Positions 1-6,769 of a stretch of 12,697 bases of DNA are shown piece after piece. Where the stretch lies: NCBI GenBank assembly GCA_905209435.1, contig CAJLTE010000087.1, forward strand, positions 1 to 12,697, written 5' to 3'. Positions within the stretch are counted from its first letter, which is position 1, and each line of letters starts with the position of its first letter. Source of the stretch: an uncultured Blautia sp. Its GTDB lineage: Bacteria; Bacillota_A; Clostridia; Lachnospirales; Lachnospiraceae. Under the pieces are notes generated by a model, which ran no database searches, was not told the origin of the DNA, and saw only the letters and a list, made by a program, of their open reading frames with translations. The position numbers and the translations under genes are program-made.

Positions 1-2
1 AA

Positions 3-209
3 GCAGCTGAATTTCTCATAGAGATCATGCCGGTTATGTTTATTCCGGCAGGTGTTGGATTACTGACAGCCTGGGGCGTACTGAAACCGGTATGTGTGCC
101 GATCATTCTGATCACTGTAATTACCACAGTCGTAGTTATGGTTGTAACAGGTCGTATCACTCAGACAGTTATTCGTATGGACAGAAAGAAAGGACAGAAG
201 AAATCATGA
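3..209 (+). CDS. lrgA: LrgA/CidA-family holin-like membrane protein, 3' end only
   Basis: Only the last 68 codons are in the window; the reading frame is open from base 3, so the start lies upstream. The visible part has the pattern of the C-terminal half of the CidA/LrgA family: an MPVMFIPAGVGLL stretch, then a hydrophobic segment ending in a short basic tail (RMDRKKGQKKS). In this family the protein is a small, multi-helix holin-like inner-membrane protein, linked to murein hydrolase control and, in some bacteria, to pyruvate uptake together with LrgB. The stop codon overlaps the start of the next gene as ATGA, so the two are almost certainly co-translated. The family call rests on the IPAGVGLL motif plus the LrgB neighbour. 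Whether it is better named LrgA or CidA cannot be decided from this fragment. Confidence 0.82.
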   Translation, partial: AAEFLIEIMPVMFIPAGVGLLTAWGVLKPVCVPIILITVITTVVVMVVTGRITQTVIRMDRKKGQKKS

Positions 210-898
210 CACAATTTATGAGCAATTCCATATTCTTTGGCGCAGCGATCAGTCTGATCGCATATGAAGCAGGACTTCTTTTAAAGAGAAAATTTAAGAT
301 GGCGATCTTTAACCCGCTTCTGATCGCGATTATCGCGGTAATGGCAGTTCTCTCTTTATTACACATTGATTATGATACTTATAACCAGAGCGGTCAGTAT
401 ATCAGCTATCTGCTCACCCCTGCAACTGTCTGCCTGGCAGTTCCATTGTATCAGCAGATGGAACTTCTGAAAAAGAACCTCAAAGCAGTCGTGATCGGAA
501 TTGTTTCCGGTGTACTTGCAAGCATGGTCAGTGTACTGCTTCTCTGCAAACTGTTCCGACTGAGTCATGAGCAGTATGTCACACTTCTTCCAAAGTCTAT
601 TACAACAGCGATTGGAATGGGGGTTTCCGAAGAACTTGGAGGTATCGTAACAATTACAGTTGCAGTCATCATCATCACAGGAGTTCTTGGAAACATGATA
701 GCAGAGACCGTGATCAAACTGGCACACATCGAAGAGCCAATAGCCAAAGGATTGGCATTGGGAACTTCTGCCCATGCGATTGGTACTGCTAAGGCAATGG
801 AACTTGGCGAAGTAGAAGGCGCAATGAGCAGCCTCGCAATTGCGGTTGCAGGTCTGCTGACGGTTGTTGGAGCATCCGTATTTGCACAGTTTATGTAG
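206..898 (+). CDS. lrgB: LrgB-family membrane protein
   Basis: Product of 230 residues, close to the usual length of LrgB/CidB proteins, which are integral membrane partners of LrgA. The frame is open further upstream, but ATG 206 is chosen because it overlaps the lrgA stop (ATGA) and gives the family's normal N-terminus (MTQFMSNSIFFGAAISLIAYEAG). Several hydrophobic helices are visible. Typical family segments include NPLLIAI near residue 36, LTPATVCLAVPLYQQ near 70-84, KSITTAIGMGVSEELGG in the middle and GLALGTSAHAIGTAKAMELGE toward the C-terminus. The lrgAB pair is proposed to control autolysis or to transport small organic acids such as pyruvate; the substrate here is unknown. It is the last gene of its operon, followed by a weak hairpin terminator. 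No adjacent two-component regulator is visible on this side. Confidence 0.93.
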   Translation: MTQFMSNSIFFGAAISLIAYEAGLLLKRKFKMAIFNPLLIAIIAVMAVLSLLHIDYDTYNQSGQYISYLLTPATVCLAVPLYQQMELLKKNLKAVVIGIVSGVLASMVSVLLLCKLFRLSHEQYVTLLPKSITTAIGMGVSEELGGIVTITVAVIIITGVLGNMIAETVIKLAHIEEPIAKGLALGTSAHAIGTAKAMELGEVEGAMSSLAIAVAGLLTVVGASVFAQFM

Positions 899-945
899 AG
901 AGTTACTGTACATTAGAATAATATAAATAATGGAATCAGATTAAG

Positions 946-986
946 AGGATTGTTGTGTTAAGAGATTAGCATGACAGTCCTTTTAA
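946..986 (+). terminator. probable intrinsic terminator after lrgB
   Basis: AGGATTGTTGTG (946-957) can pair with CATGACAGTCCT (970-981) over 12 positions, three of them G-U, with a 12-nt loop, followed by TTTTAATTT. It is a weak but well-placed terminator between lrgB and the next promoter. Confidence 0.5.
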
Positions 987-1005
987 TTTGCAAAACAAAA
1001 CAAAT

Positions 1006-1098
1006 GTTCGAAAAAACTCTTCCATTTTCGAACGAAGTGTGGTATTATAAGTCAAAAGCGAATATATGTTCGGAAAATATGTTCGATTTCAGCCGAAC
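1006..1098 (+). promoter_or_regulatory. LexA-type (SOS) operator cluster over an extended -10 promoter
   Basis: The segment holds five GTTCG/CGAAC half-sites in 93 bp. CGAATATATGTTCG (1059-1072) matches the Gram-positive LexA consensus CGAAC-N4-GTTCG with one mismatch. Upstream, GTTCGAAAA (1006-1014) and TTTTCGAAC (1025-1033) form a perfect 9-bp inverted repeat with a 10-bp spacer. Downstream, GGAAAATATGTTCG (1072-1085) is a degenerate second box, and a further CGAAC lies at 1094-1098. Between them TGG-TATTAT (1040-1048) is an extended -10 with no good -35, placing transcription start near 1055, just before the best box, where LexA binding would block transcription. The consensus is established for Firmicutes LexA; its use here is inference. 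Confidence 0.62.
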
Positions 1099-1125
1099 AG
1101 AGAGGAATTTAAGGAGGAGAAAGAA

Positions 1126-1347
1126 ATGACAAATACAGCAAATACCACACAGAGAATCAGAAGAAACAAGAACCACAAATTTTCAAAGACAATGGCATTG
1201 ATCCTGGGAGTGATCGTTACTCTGGAGGTAATGATCGCAGGGGGAATGATCTTTAATATTGATTTTCATTCCGCAGATATCATTGCCCTGATCTTTGGAT
1301 TTATAGTAGTATTTTCAGGGGCAGTTGCGATTCTGACGGACAATTGA
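1126..1347 (+). CDS. small two-helix membrane protein, candidate SOS-regulated
   Basis: Product of 73 residues of no family I recognise. ATG 1126 is preceded by a strong AAGGAGGAG (1111-1119), whereas the in-frame ATG at 1066 lies inside the LexA-like operator and has no ribosome binding site. The N-terminus is polar and basic (RIRRNKNHK, residues 10-18), followed by two hydrophobic helices at about 23-43 and 50-70 joined by a short NIDFHS turn. The positive-inside rule predicts both ends in the cytoplasm, a hairpin-like membrane protein. It stands alone between lrgB and birA. The operator cluster suggests induction by DNA damage. Small SOS-induced membrane proteins elsewhere act as division inhibitors or toxins (YneA/SosA, TisB), but there is no sequence match to those, so function is unknown. 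The ORF itself is well supported by its ribosome site and hydrophobicity pattern. Confidence 0.78.
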   Translation: MTNTANTTQRIRRNKNHKFSKTMALILGVIVTLEVMIAGGMIFNIDFHSADIIALIFGFIVVFSGAVAILTDN

Positions 1348-1415
1348 TTGATCAAAGAAATGTTTTACTCCATCTGAGAGTATCTGTTTAAAAGTTTTGG
1401 TTTCTTCCTAAATAT

Positions 1416-1459
1416 TAGACAAAAGTTGTCAGAAATGTTATGATATAAATATATATCAT
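1416..1459 (+). promoter_or_regulatory. birA promoter with a palindrome over the -10
   Basis: TAGACA (1416-1421), 17 bp, TATGAT (1439-1444): each box is one base from consensus. ATGATATA (1440-1447) and TATATCAT (1452-1459) form a perfect 8-bp inverted repeat with a 4-bp centre overlapping the -10, a possible operator. It does not resemble the TTGTAAACC-type biotin operator of BirA. A second short inverted repeat, GGTAT/ATACC, lies at 1465-1479. Confidence 0.6.
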
Positions 1460-1494
1460 AGCAAGGTATGGAATATACCATAAAAGGGGTAAAG

Positions 1495-2463
1495 ATGACT
1501 GTAAAATCAAGTCTTTTGGAAATGTTAGAGAAGAATAAAGGGGAGGTGCTCTCGGGTGAAAGCATTGCCGGTGAACTGGGCTGTACCAGAGCGGCAGTGT
1601 GGAAAGCAGTGAAGGCACTCCGGGAAGAAGGATATCATATCGAGGCAGGACCGAACAAGGGCTATATGCTTGCAAAAGATACCAATCGCCTGTCTCAGGA
1701 GGCAATCCGGTTATTTCTGGATGATCCGGAGGTCAAGATTGATATTTATGACGAACTGGAATCCACGAACCAGACTGCCAAGAAGGAAGCTATGGTCGGG
1801 GAAGCCGGGCACGGAGCCTTTGTAATCGCCAGAAGTCAGACTGCAGGCAGAGGCAGACGAGGACGGGAGTTCTATTCTCCGGCAGATGCAGGACTTTATA
1901 TGAGCGTAATCCTGAAACCACAGGGAACCATACATGACAGCCTGCTGATCACTACAGCGGCAGCAGTGGCAGTGTACAGGGCAGTTGAGCAGGTTTGTGG
2001 GATTCAGTTGGATATCAAATGGGTCAATGATCTGTTCTATCAGGGGAAGAAAGTCTGCGGAATCCTGACAGAGGCAGTTACAGATTTTGAAAGCGGAAAT
2101 ATAGAATTTGTAGTAGTAGGTATGGGACTGAATATCTATCTGGAGTCAGAGCTGCTGCCGGAAGCATTGAAGGATGTTGCCGGAACACTTTACCAGAGCC
2201 GGGAGGATGCAGAGAAAACAGACCGCAACAGACTGGCGGCAATGATCGTAAATGAATTAAGAAAAGAAACAAAAGATCTGAAGCTGTCTCCGGATTATGT
2301 AGAACACAATATGATCCCAGGACATCAGATCACGATTACAGATGGAACCTCTTCCAGAAAAGCATTTGCATTAGAAATATGCAGCGACGGACGGCTGAAA
2401 GTACAGGAAGAGAACGGACAGGAGACGATATTAGCTTTTGGAGAAGTTTCGGTGTCTATGTAA
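1495..2463 (+). CDS. birA: bifunctional biotin--protein ligase / biotin repressor BirA
   Basis: Product of 322 residues, the length of a two-domain BirA. Residues 1-60 form a winged helix (ESIAGELGCTRAAVWKAVKALREEGY), so it should act as a transcription repressor as well as an enzyme. The catalytic domain carries ESTNQTAK (89-96), the biotinyl-AMP loop GRGRRGR (118-124), KWVNDLF from residue 175, then KVCGILTEA and VVGMGLNIY, and a C-terminal SH3-like region. It joins biotin via biotinyl-5'-AMP to the lysine of biotin carboxyl carrier proteins in the cytoplasm. ATG 1495 is preferred over the in-frame ATG at 1468 because AAAGGGG lies just upstream and homologues begin about here. KWVND has Val where Pro is usual (KWPND), a mild variation. 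The gene is monocistronic, with its own promoter and a strong terminator; no biotin synthesis genes are adjacent. Confidence 0.96.
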   Translation: MTVKSSLLEMLEKNKGEVLSGESIAGELGCTRAAVWKAVKALREEGYHIEAGPNKGYMLAKDTNRLSQEAIRLFLDDPEVKIDIYDELESTNQTAKKEAMVGEAGHGAFVIARSQTAGRGRRGREFYSPADAGLYMSVILKPQGTIHDSLLITTAAAVAVYRAVEQVCGIQLDIKWVNDLFYQGKKVCGILTEAVTDFESGNIEFVVVGMGLNIYLESELLPEALKDVAGTLYQSREDAEKTDRNRLAAMIVNELRKETKDLKLSPDYVEHNMIPGHQITITDGTSSRKAFALEICSDGRLKVQEENGQETILAFGEVSVSM

Positions 2464-2507
2464 AAAATGCGATTCAGATATGATAGATATCTGAGTCGCA
2501 TTTTTTT
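2462..2507. terminator. bidirectional terminator between birA and the sigma operon
   Basis: ATGCGATTCAGATAT (2467-2481) pairs with ATATCTGAGTCGCAT (2487-2501) over 15 positions with one G-U and a 5-nt loop. It is flanked by an A-run (2462-2467) and a T-run (2501-2507), so it can end transcripts from both convergent operons. Confidence 0.92.
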
Positions 2508-2537
2508 GAATAGATGGATTCAGTGAAACAAATTCTA

Positions 2538-3326
2538 TTATGCAATCTGAGAGTCTGAATCTGAATCAGAATTGTTGAGAGAATCAGGTACATTTTCAGT
2601 TGCATTATTGCTTTCTGCTTTTGGTTCAGCGGAAGTAACTTCTGAATACTGGGTATCAACAACAGGTGTGCTATTCTGCTGTTCTGTCGGCTGCTGAGCG
2701 GCAGGTGTGTTAGTTTTTACATCCATATGCGGCATATCATTCATATTCTGCTGATACGGACGATAAGGTGTCCAGTAATGTTCTTCCTCTTTACTGCTAT
2801 TCTGCTGTTCGTCGTCCAGTTCATCTTTCTTACGGGTAAGAATGTAAATTCCTGCAAGAATAATACATACTGCAATTACCAGCTGAGGAAGATGATATGC
2901 AAAAGTTCCAAGAACATCAGCCAGATAACCCGGCAGGATCATATAGAAGAAATCTACGATATTGTTCCAAAGGATAGAAGCTCCGAAAATAATCAGCAGA
3001 ATCGCAGTTAGTTTTCTGTGATGACGGATCAGAGAATTGATATCTCCTGCAAGCTCATCCATATGAAAGACATAGGAGTCCTCTATGGAATAGAATTCTT
3101 CTTCTGAAAGAGATTTCAGGTTGTGTACATTAAAGAAGCTGTAGAACCAGAGGATCGGAATCAGGAAGATAAGCCAGTCCATTCCGGTAAATGAGCCTAC
3201 GGCAAATACCCCCCAGAACAGCAGCATAATACTGAGTCCTTGCTTCTTAAATCCCATATACATTTCTCCTGCGCCCGGGATTAAGGAAAAGATAAAAAGC
3301 CAGAATCCACGTTTTTGTTTTTGCAT
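2538..3326 (-). CDS. TM2-like multi-helix membrane protein with low-complexity tail
   Basis: Product of 262 residues and third gene of the ECF sigma operon, 3 bp after the anti-sigma gene; its ribosome site (GGAGG) lies inside the end of that gene. The N-terminus has a TM2-like pattern: a helix with SLIPGAGEMYMG (14-25), a basic KKQG turn, then a second helix (about 31-47) and a third (51-66). A polar stretch (67-105) follows, with two further helices at about 107-130 and 147-164. The last ~95 residues are disordered and rich in Q, N, S, T and E, ending in a DSDSDS run encoded by short GATTCA repeats. No catalytic motif is seen. Its place beside a sigma/anti-sigma pair suggests a role in envelope sensing or as a target of the regulon, but this is inference. 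The specific family is not recognised beyond the TM2-like motif. Confidence 0.82.
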   Translation of the reverse strand: MQKQKRGFWLFIFSLIPGAGEMYMGFKKQGLSIMLLFWGVFAVGSFTGMDWLIFLIPILWFYSFFNVHNLKSLSEEEFYSIEDSYVFHMDELAGDINSLIRHHRKLTAILLIIFGASILWNNIVDFFYMILPGYLADVLGTFAYHLPQLVIAVCIILAGIYILTRKKDELDDEQQNSSKEEEHYWTPYRPYQQNMNDMPHMDVKTNTPAAQQPTEQQNSTPVVDTQYSEVTSAEPKAESNNATENVPDSLNNSDSDSDSQIA

Positions 3327-3329
3327 ACT

Positions 3330-3827
3330 TTATTTGCCTCCATTCATTATTTTACTGGAAAAATCACTGATATACTGAGCCAGAGAGCTGGTACCATCGC
3401 AGATGCTCTGGTTAATTCCTCTGGAAAAATCATAAAGCTGGCTGCCGCCACGTTCCGGTACGGTACGTTCAGTCTGAGTGGAATAATGATTTGCTCTCAA
3501 TTCTGAGAAATCCACAGATGGAATACTGAACAGAAGAAGCAGTGCGGCAGCAACACCTGCAGCAGTTTGTAGACTGTACCGCAGAAGCTGGACTTTTCGT
3601 GAAGCTTTATTTGCAGCCCGTGCAAACTGAACTTCGCTGGATGCGGTTTTGTTCATGATCTGTTCTGTCAGATAAGAGGGGACAGTAACAGAATTGTGAC
3701 TTTCCTGTTCTATCATCTGGTCGAGACATGAATCGCAGTGATCCAGATGCGACAGAAGTTCGATGATTTGCTGCGTGCTCATAGTTCCGTTGTCAAATTC
3801 TATTAAATCATTTTTATCAATATGCAT
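3330..3827 (-). CDS. membrane anti-sigma factor with zinc-binding (ZAS-like) N-terminus
   Basis: Product of 165 residues. The N-terminal cytoplasmic part contains H27-x3-C31-x2-C34 (HLDHCDSC), the zinc-binding pattern of anti-sigma domains that hold ECF sigma factors inactive. A basic stretch (RKVQLLR, 77-83) precedes one transmembrane helix at about 84-102, and the remaining ~60 residues would lie outside the cell as a sensor region. The start codon directly abuts the sigma stop (TAG-ATG), with AAAGGAGTG inside the sigma gene, so the two are translationally coupled and made in matched amounts. The expected role is to bind the sigma factor encoded upstream and release it on an envelope signal. 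The inducing signal cannot be read from sequence. Confidence 0.88.
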   Translation of the reverse strand: MHIDKNDLIEFDNGTMSTQQIIELLSHLDHCDSCLDQMIEQESHNSVTVPSYLTEQIMNKTASSEVQFARAANKASRKVQLLRYSLQTAAGVAAALLLLFSIPSVDFSELRANHYSTQTERTVPERGGSQLYDFSRGINQSICDGTSSLAQYISDFSSKIMNGGK

Positions 3828-4334
3828 CTAATCACTCCTTTCAAGCATCTTTTTTAACATAGCTCTTGCACGATAGAGCTGTGTCTGGATTGTTTTTGGA
3901 TTTTTGTTTGTACGCTGTGCGATTTCGGATACGGACAGTTCCTGGCAGAAATGCGCATAGGCAACTTCTTTGTAAGGACTTTTCAGCTGCATGCACAATG
4001 CCTTTACACGGGCATTGGAGTCTGTCAGCATATATTCATCTTCAGGAGAAGACTGTTGATCCGGAATCTGAGAAAAATATGTATCCTCTGTGGGAATACT
4101 GCGGCGCCCGGCGGCTTTCAGATAGTCCAGGCATTTTCGGACTGCAATCTTGCTTAGCCAGGCTTTCTCATAAGTGCCGTCAAAACGGGACAGGTTTTTA
4201 TAGGCAGACAGAAACACTTCCTGAGTAAGATCCTCGGCATCAAATGGATTGCCGACGGACTTCAGGCAGATCGAGTATATTAAGTTCTGGTATTGTGTAA
4301 TCAGATATTCCAGATATTGCTTTTCTGTGATCAT
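3828..4334 (-). CDS. ECF-family RNA polymerase sigma factor
   Basis: Product of 168 residues, a typical length for group IV sigma factors. Region 2 spans about residues 10-75, with the core-binding signature NPFDAEDLTQEVFLSAYKNL (29-48) and the -10 recognition part around AWLSKIAVRKCLDYLK (58-73). Region 4 spans about 105-165, ending in the helix-turn-helix SVSEIAQRTNKNPKTIQTQL followed by YRARAMLKKML. ATG is preceded by AAAGGAGA at good spacing. It is the first gene of a three-gene operon with its anti-sigma factor and a membrane protein, so its activity is probably controlled by release from the membrane. ECF sigma factors commonly activate their own promoter, but I could not identify a clear ECF-type -35 (AAC) motif upstream. 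Confidence 0.95.
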   Translation of the reverse strand: MITEKQYLEYLITQYQNLIYSICLKSVGNPFDAEDLTQEVFLSAYKNLSRFDGTYEKAWLSKIAVRKCLDYLKAAGRRSIPTEDTYFSQIPDQQSSPEDEYMLTDSNARVKALCMQLKSPYKEVAYAHFCQELSVSEIAQRTNKNPKTIQTQLYRARAMLKKMLERSD

Positions 4335-4362
4335 TACTGTCTCCTTTGTCCCCGTTCATTTA

Positions 4363-4368
4363 ATTATA
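4363..4368 (-). promoter_or_regulatory. possible -10 element of the sigma operon
   Basis: On the minus strand TATAAT lies about 30 bp before the sigma start codon, but no convincing -35 of housekeeping or ECF type stands 16-18 bp upstream. TTGACT followed 17 bp later by TATCTG, further upstream, is an alternative with a poor -10. Treat as tentative. Confidence 0.25.
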
Positions 4369-4487
4369 ACGCAGAAAGTATGGGAATGGATTCAGATATT
4401 TAGAAAAAAGATTTAAGTCAAATTTTAGATATATTTCGCTGGAAATAGAAGAGTCATCATGATAGATATCATCTGATATAGATAGTC

Positions 4488-4526
4488 TTGATAAGTAAAT
4501 AGTTTTGTTCTATACTTGAGAACAAA
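4488..4526 (+). promoter_or_regulatory. alaX promoter with an operator-like dyad over the -10
   Basis: TTGATA (4488-4493), 17 bp, TATACT (4511-4516) is a good sigma-A-type promoter. TTTGTTCT (4504-4511) and AGAACAAA (4519-4526) form a perfect 8-bp inverted repeat with a 7-bp centre that contains the -10. A repressor bound there would occlude RNA polymerase. The leader to the ATG is only about 50 nt, too short for a T-box. Confidence 0.65.
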
Positions 4527-4572
4527 TGGGAAAAGCTGAGAAAAAGTTATGTAAAAGGAGAGCACCAAAACA

Positions 4573-5724
<1,152 letters not shown>

Positions 5725-5810
5725 AATGCTGCTGATAGGGAAAGCAATAATAAAAATGAATGACAGATTAAGACAGATGATGGGATAGAACTAAGAAAAG
5801 GAAAAGGGAA

Positions 5811-6677
5811 ATGTTTGGAGAGTGTCATGCACATATAATTATGAATGGCGTGAATTATCGTCAGGCAATTGATATGCATAAGTATGGTCCAGATGGCCAG
5901 ATAATAAGAGAACATCTGAAAGCTTATCAGGATAGGGGAATTACTTTCGTTCGTGACGGTGGTGATGCGTTGGGGGTTTCCATGAGAGCAAAAGAACTTG
6001 CTTCAGAATATGGAATAGATTATCGGACTCCTATATTTGCGATTCATAAAGAGGGACACTATGGCTCCATTGTTGGTAAGAGCTTTGCGACGATGAGAGA
6101 ATTTCATGATCGCGTGCTGGAGGCGAAGAACGCGGGTGCAGACTTTATTAAGATTATGACTACGGGAATCATGGATTTTAATGCGCATGGAGCTGTCACG
6201 GGTACACCACTGGATGCGGCAGAAGTGAAAGAGATGGTGCATATTGCACATGAAGAGGGTTTGGCGGTGATGTCCCATACCAACGGAAATTATGGAGTAC
6301 AGGCAGCACTAAGTGCCGGAGTGGACAGTCTGGAACATGGAAATTATATGAATGAAGAAAGTCTTGTCATGTTTGCTGAGAGTGATACGGTATGGGTTCC
6401 TACCTTGGTCACAGTGAGAAACCTTCTGGGAGACGGACGCTATGAGGATGACGCCTTGAAGCCAATTGTAGAGTCAGCAGAAGAAAATATAAGAAAGGCA
6501 TTTCAGCTTGGAGTGAAGGTTGCTCTGGGTAGTGATGCGGGGGCTTACAGGGTCATTCACGGAAAAGGGATTCAGGATGAAGTGCAGGCATTTGTGCAGA
6601 TTTTGGGAGACCGGGAAGCTGTATATCGTTGGCTTGCTGATGGTGAATCGGAGATCAGGAAGAGATTTATAAGATAA
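5811..6677 (+). CDS. compact amidohydrolase-superfamily protein
   Basis: Product of 288 residues related to the imidazolonepropionase/prolidase-like branch of metal-dependent amidohydrolases. A full metal-ligand set can be traced: H6-x-H8 (ECHAH), K114 (DFIKIMTTG, the lysine carboxylated in this superfamily), H156 (VMSHT), H176 (LEHGN) and D242 (GSDAG). The protein starts only five residues before the HxH motif, so it lacks the usual N-terminal beta-sandwich segment. AAAGGAAAAGGG just before ATG 5811 supports this start, and no in-frame start lies upstream. It should be a cytoplasmic hydrolase of a cyclic amide or peptide-like substrate that cannot be named from sequence. It lies downstream of alaX in the same direction and ends at a strong bidirectional terminator. 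Confidence 0.88.
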   Translation: MFGECHAHIIMNGVNYRQAIDMHKYGPDGQIIREHLKAYQDRGITFVRDGGDALGVSMRAKELASEYGIDYRTPIFAIHKEGHYGSIVGKSFATMREFHDRVLEAKNAGADFIKIMTTGIMDFNAHGAVTGTPLDAAEVKEMVHIAHEEGLAVMSHTNGNYGVQAALSAGVDSLEHGNYMNEESLVMFAESDTVWVPTLVTVRNLLGDGRYEDDALKPIVESAEENIRKAFQLGVKVALGSDAGAYRVIHGKGIQDEVQAFVQILGDREAVYRWLADGESEIRKRFIR

Positions 6678-6690
6678 AAACAGTAAAATA

Positions 6691-6764
6691 AAAAGCAGTT
6701 CATTTACAGAGTATTGAGGTATTAAAAGATGCAATATATAAATCTGTAGATGAACTGCTTTTTT
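6691..6764. terminator. bidirectional terminator between convergent genes
   Basis: AAAAGCAGTTCATTTACAGA (6691-6710) pairs with TCTGTAGATGAACTGCTTTT (6743-6762) with a single mismatch. The A-run on the left and T-run on the right let it work for both strands. The 32-nt loop holds a further TATTG/CAATA pairing. Confidence 0.9.
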
Positions 6765-6769
6765 ATTGC

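Noticed and set aside
92..205. Upstream extension of lrgB by 38 codons
   Set aside because: It overlaps the lrgA coding sequence in another frame and gives a non-family Cys/Ser/Tyr-rich N-terminus; the ATGA overlap start fits.
359..913. 184-codon open frame antisense to lrgB
   Set aside because: Cys/Asn/His-rich translation with no family pattern, entirely opposite to a well-conserved gene; a shadow frame.
1066..1125. Upstream in-frame ATG extending the 73-aa membrane protein by 20 residues
   Set aside because: It lies within the LexA-like operator, has no ribosome site and the extra codons simply translate the operator repeats; ATG 1126 has AAGGAGGAG.
4459..4472. ATGAT-N4-ATCAT palindrome between the sigma operon and alaX
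   Set aside because: Short, AT-rich and away from any promoter box; likely chance in this composition.
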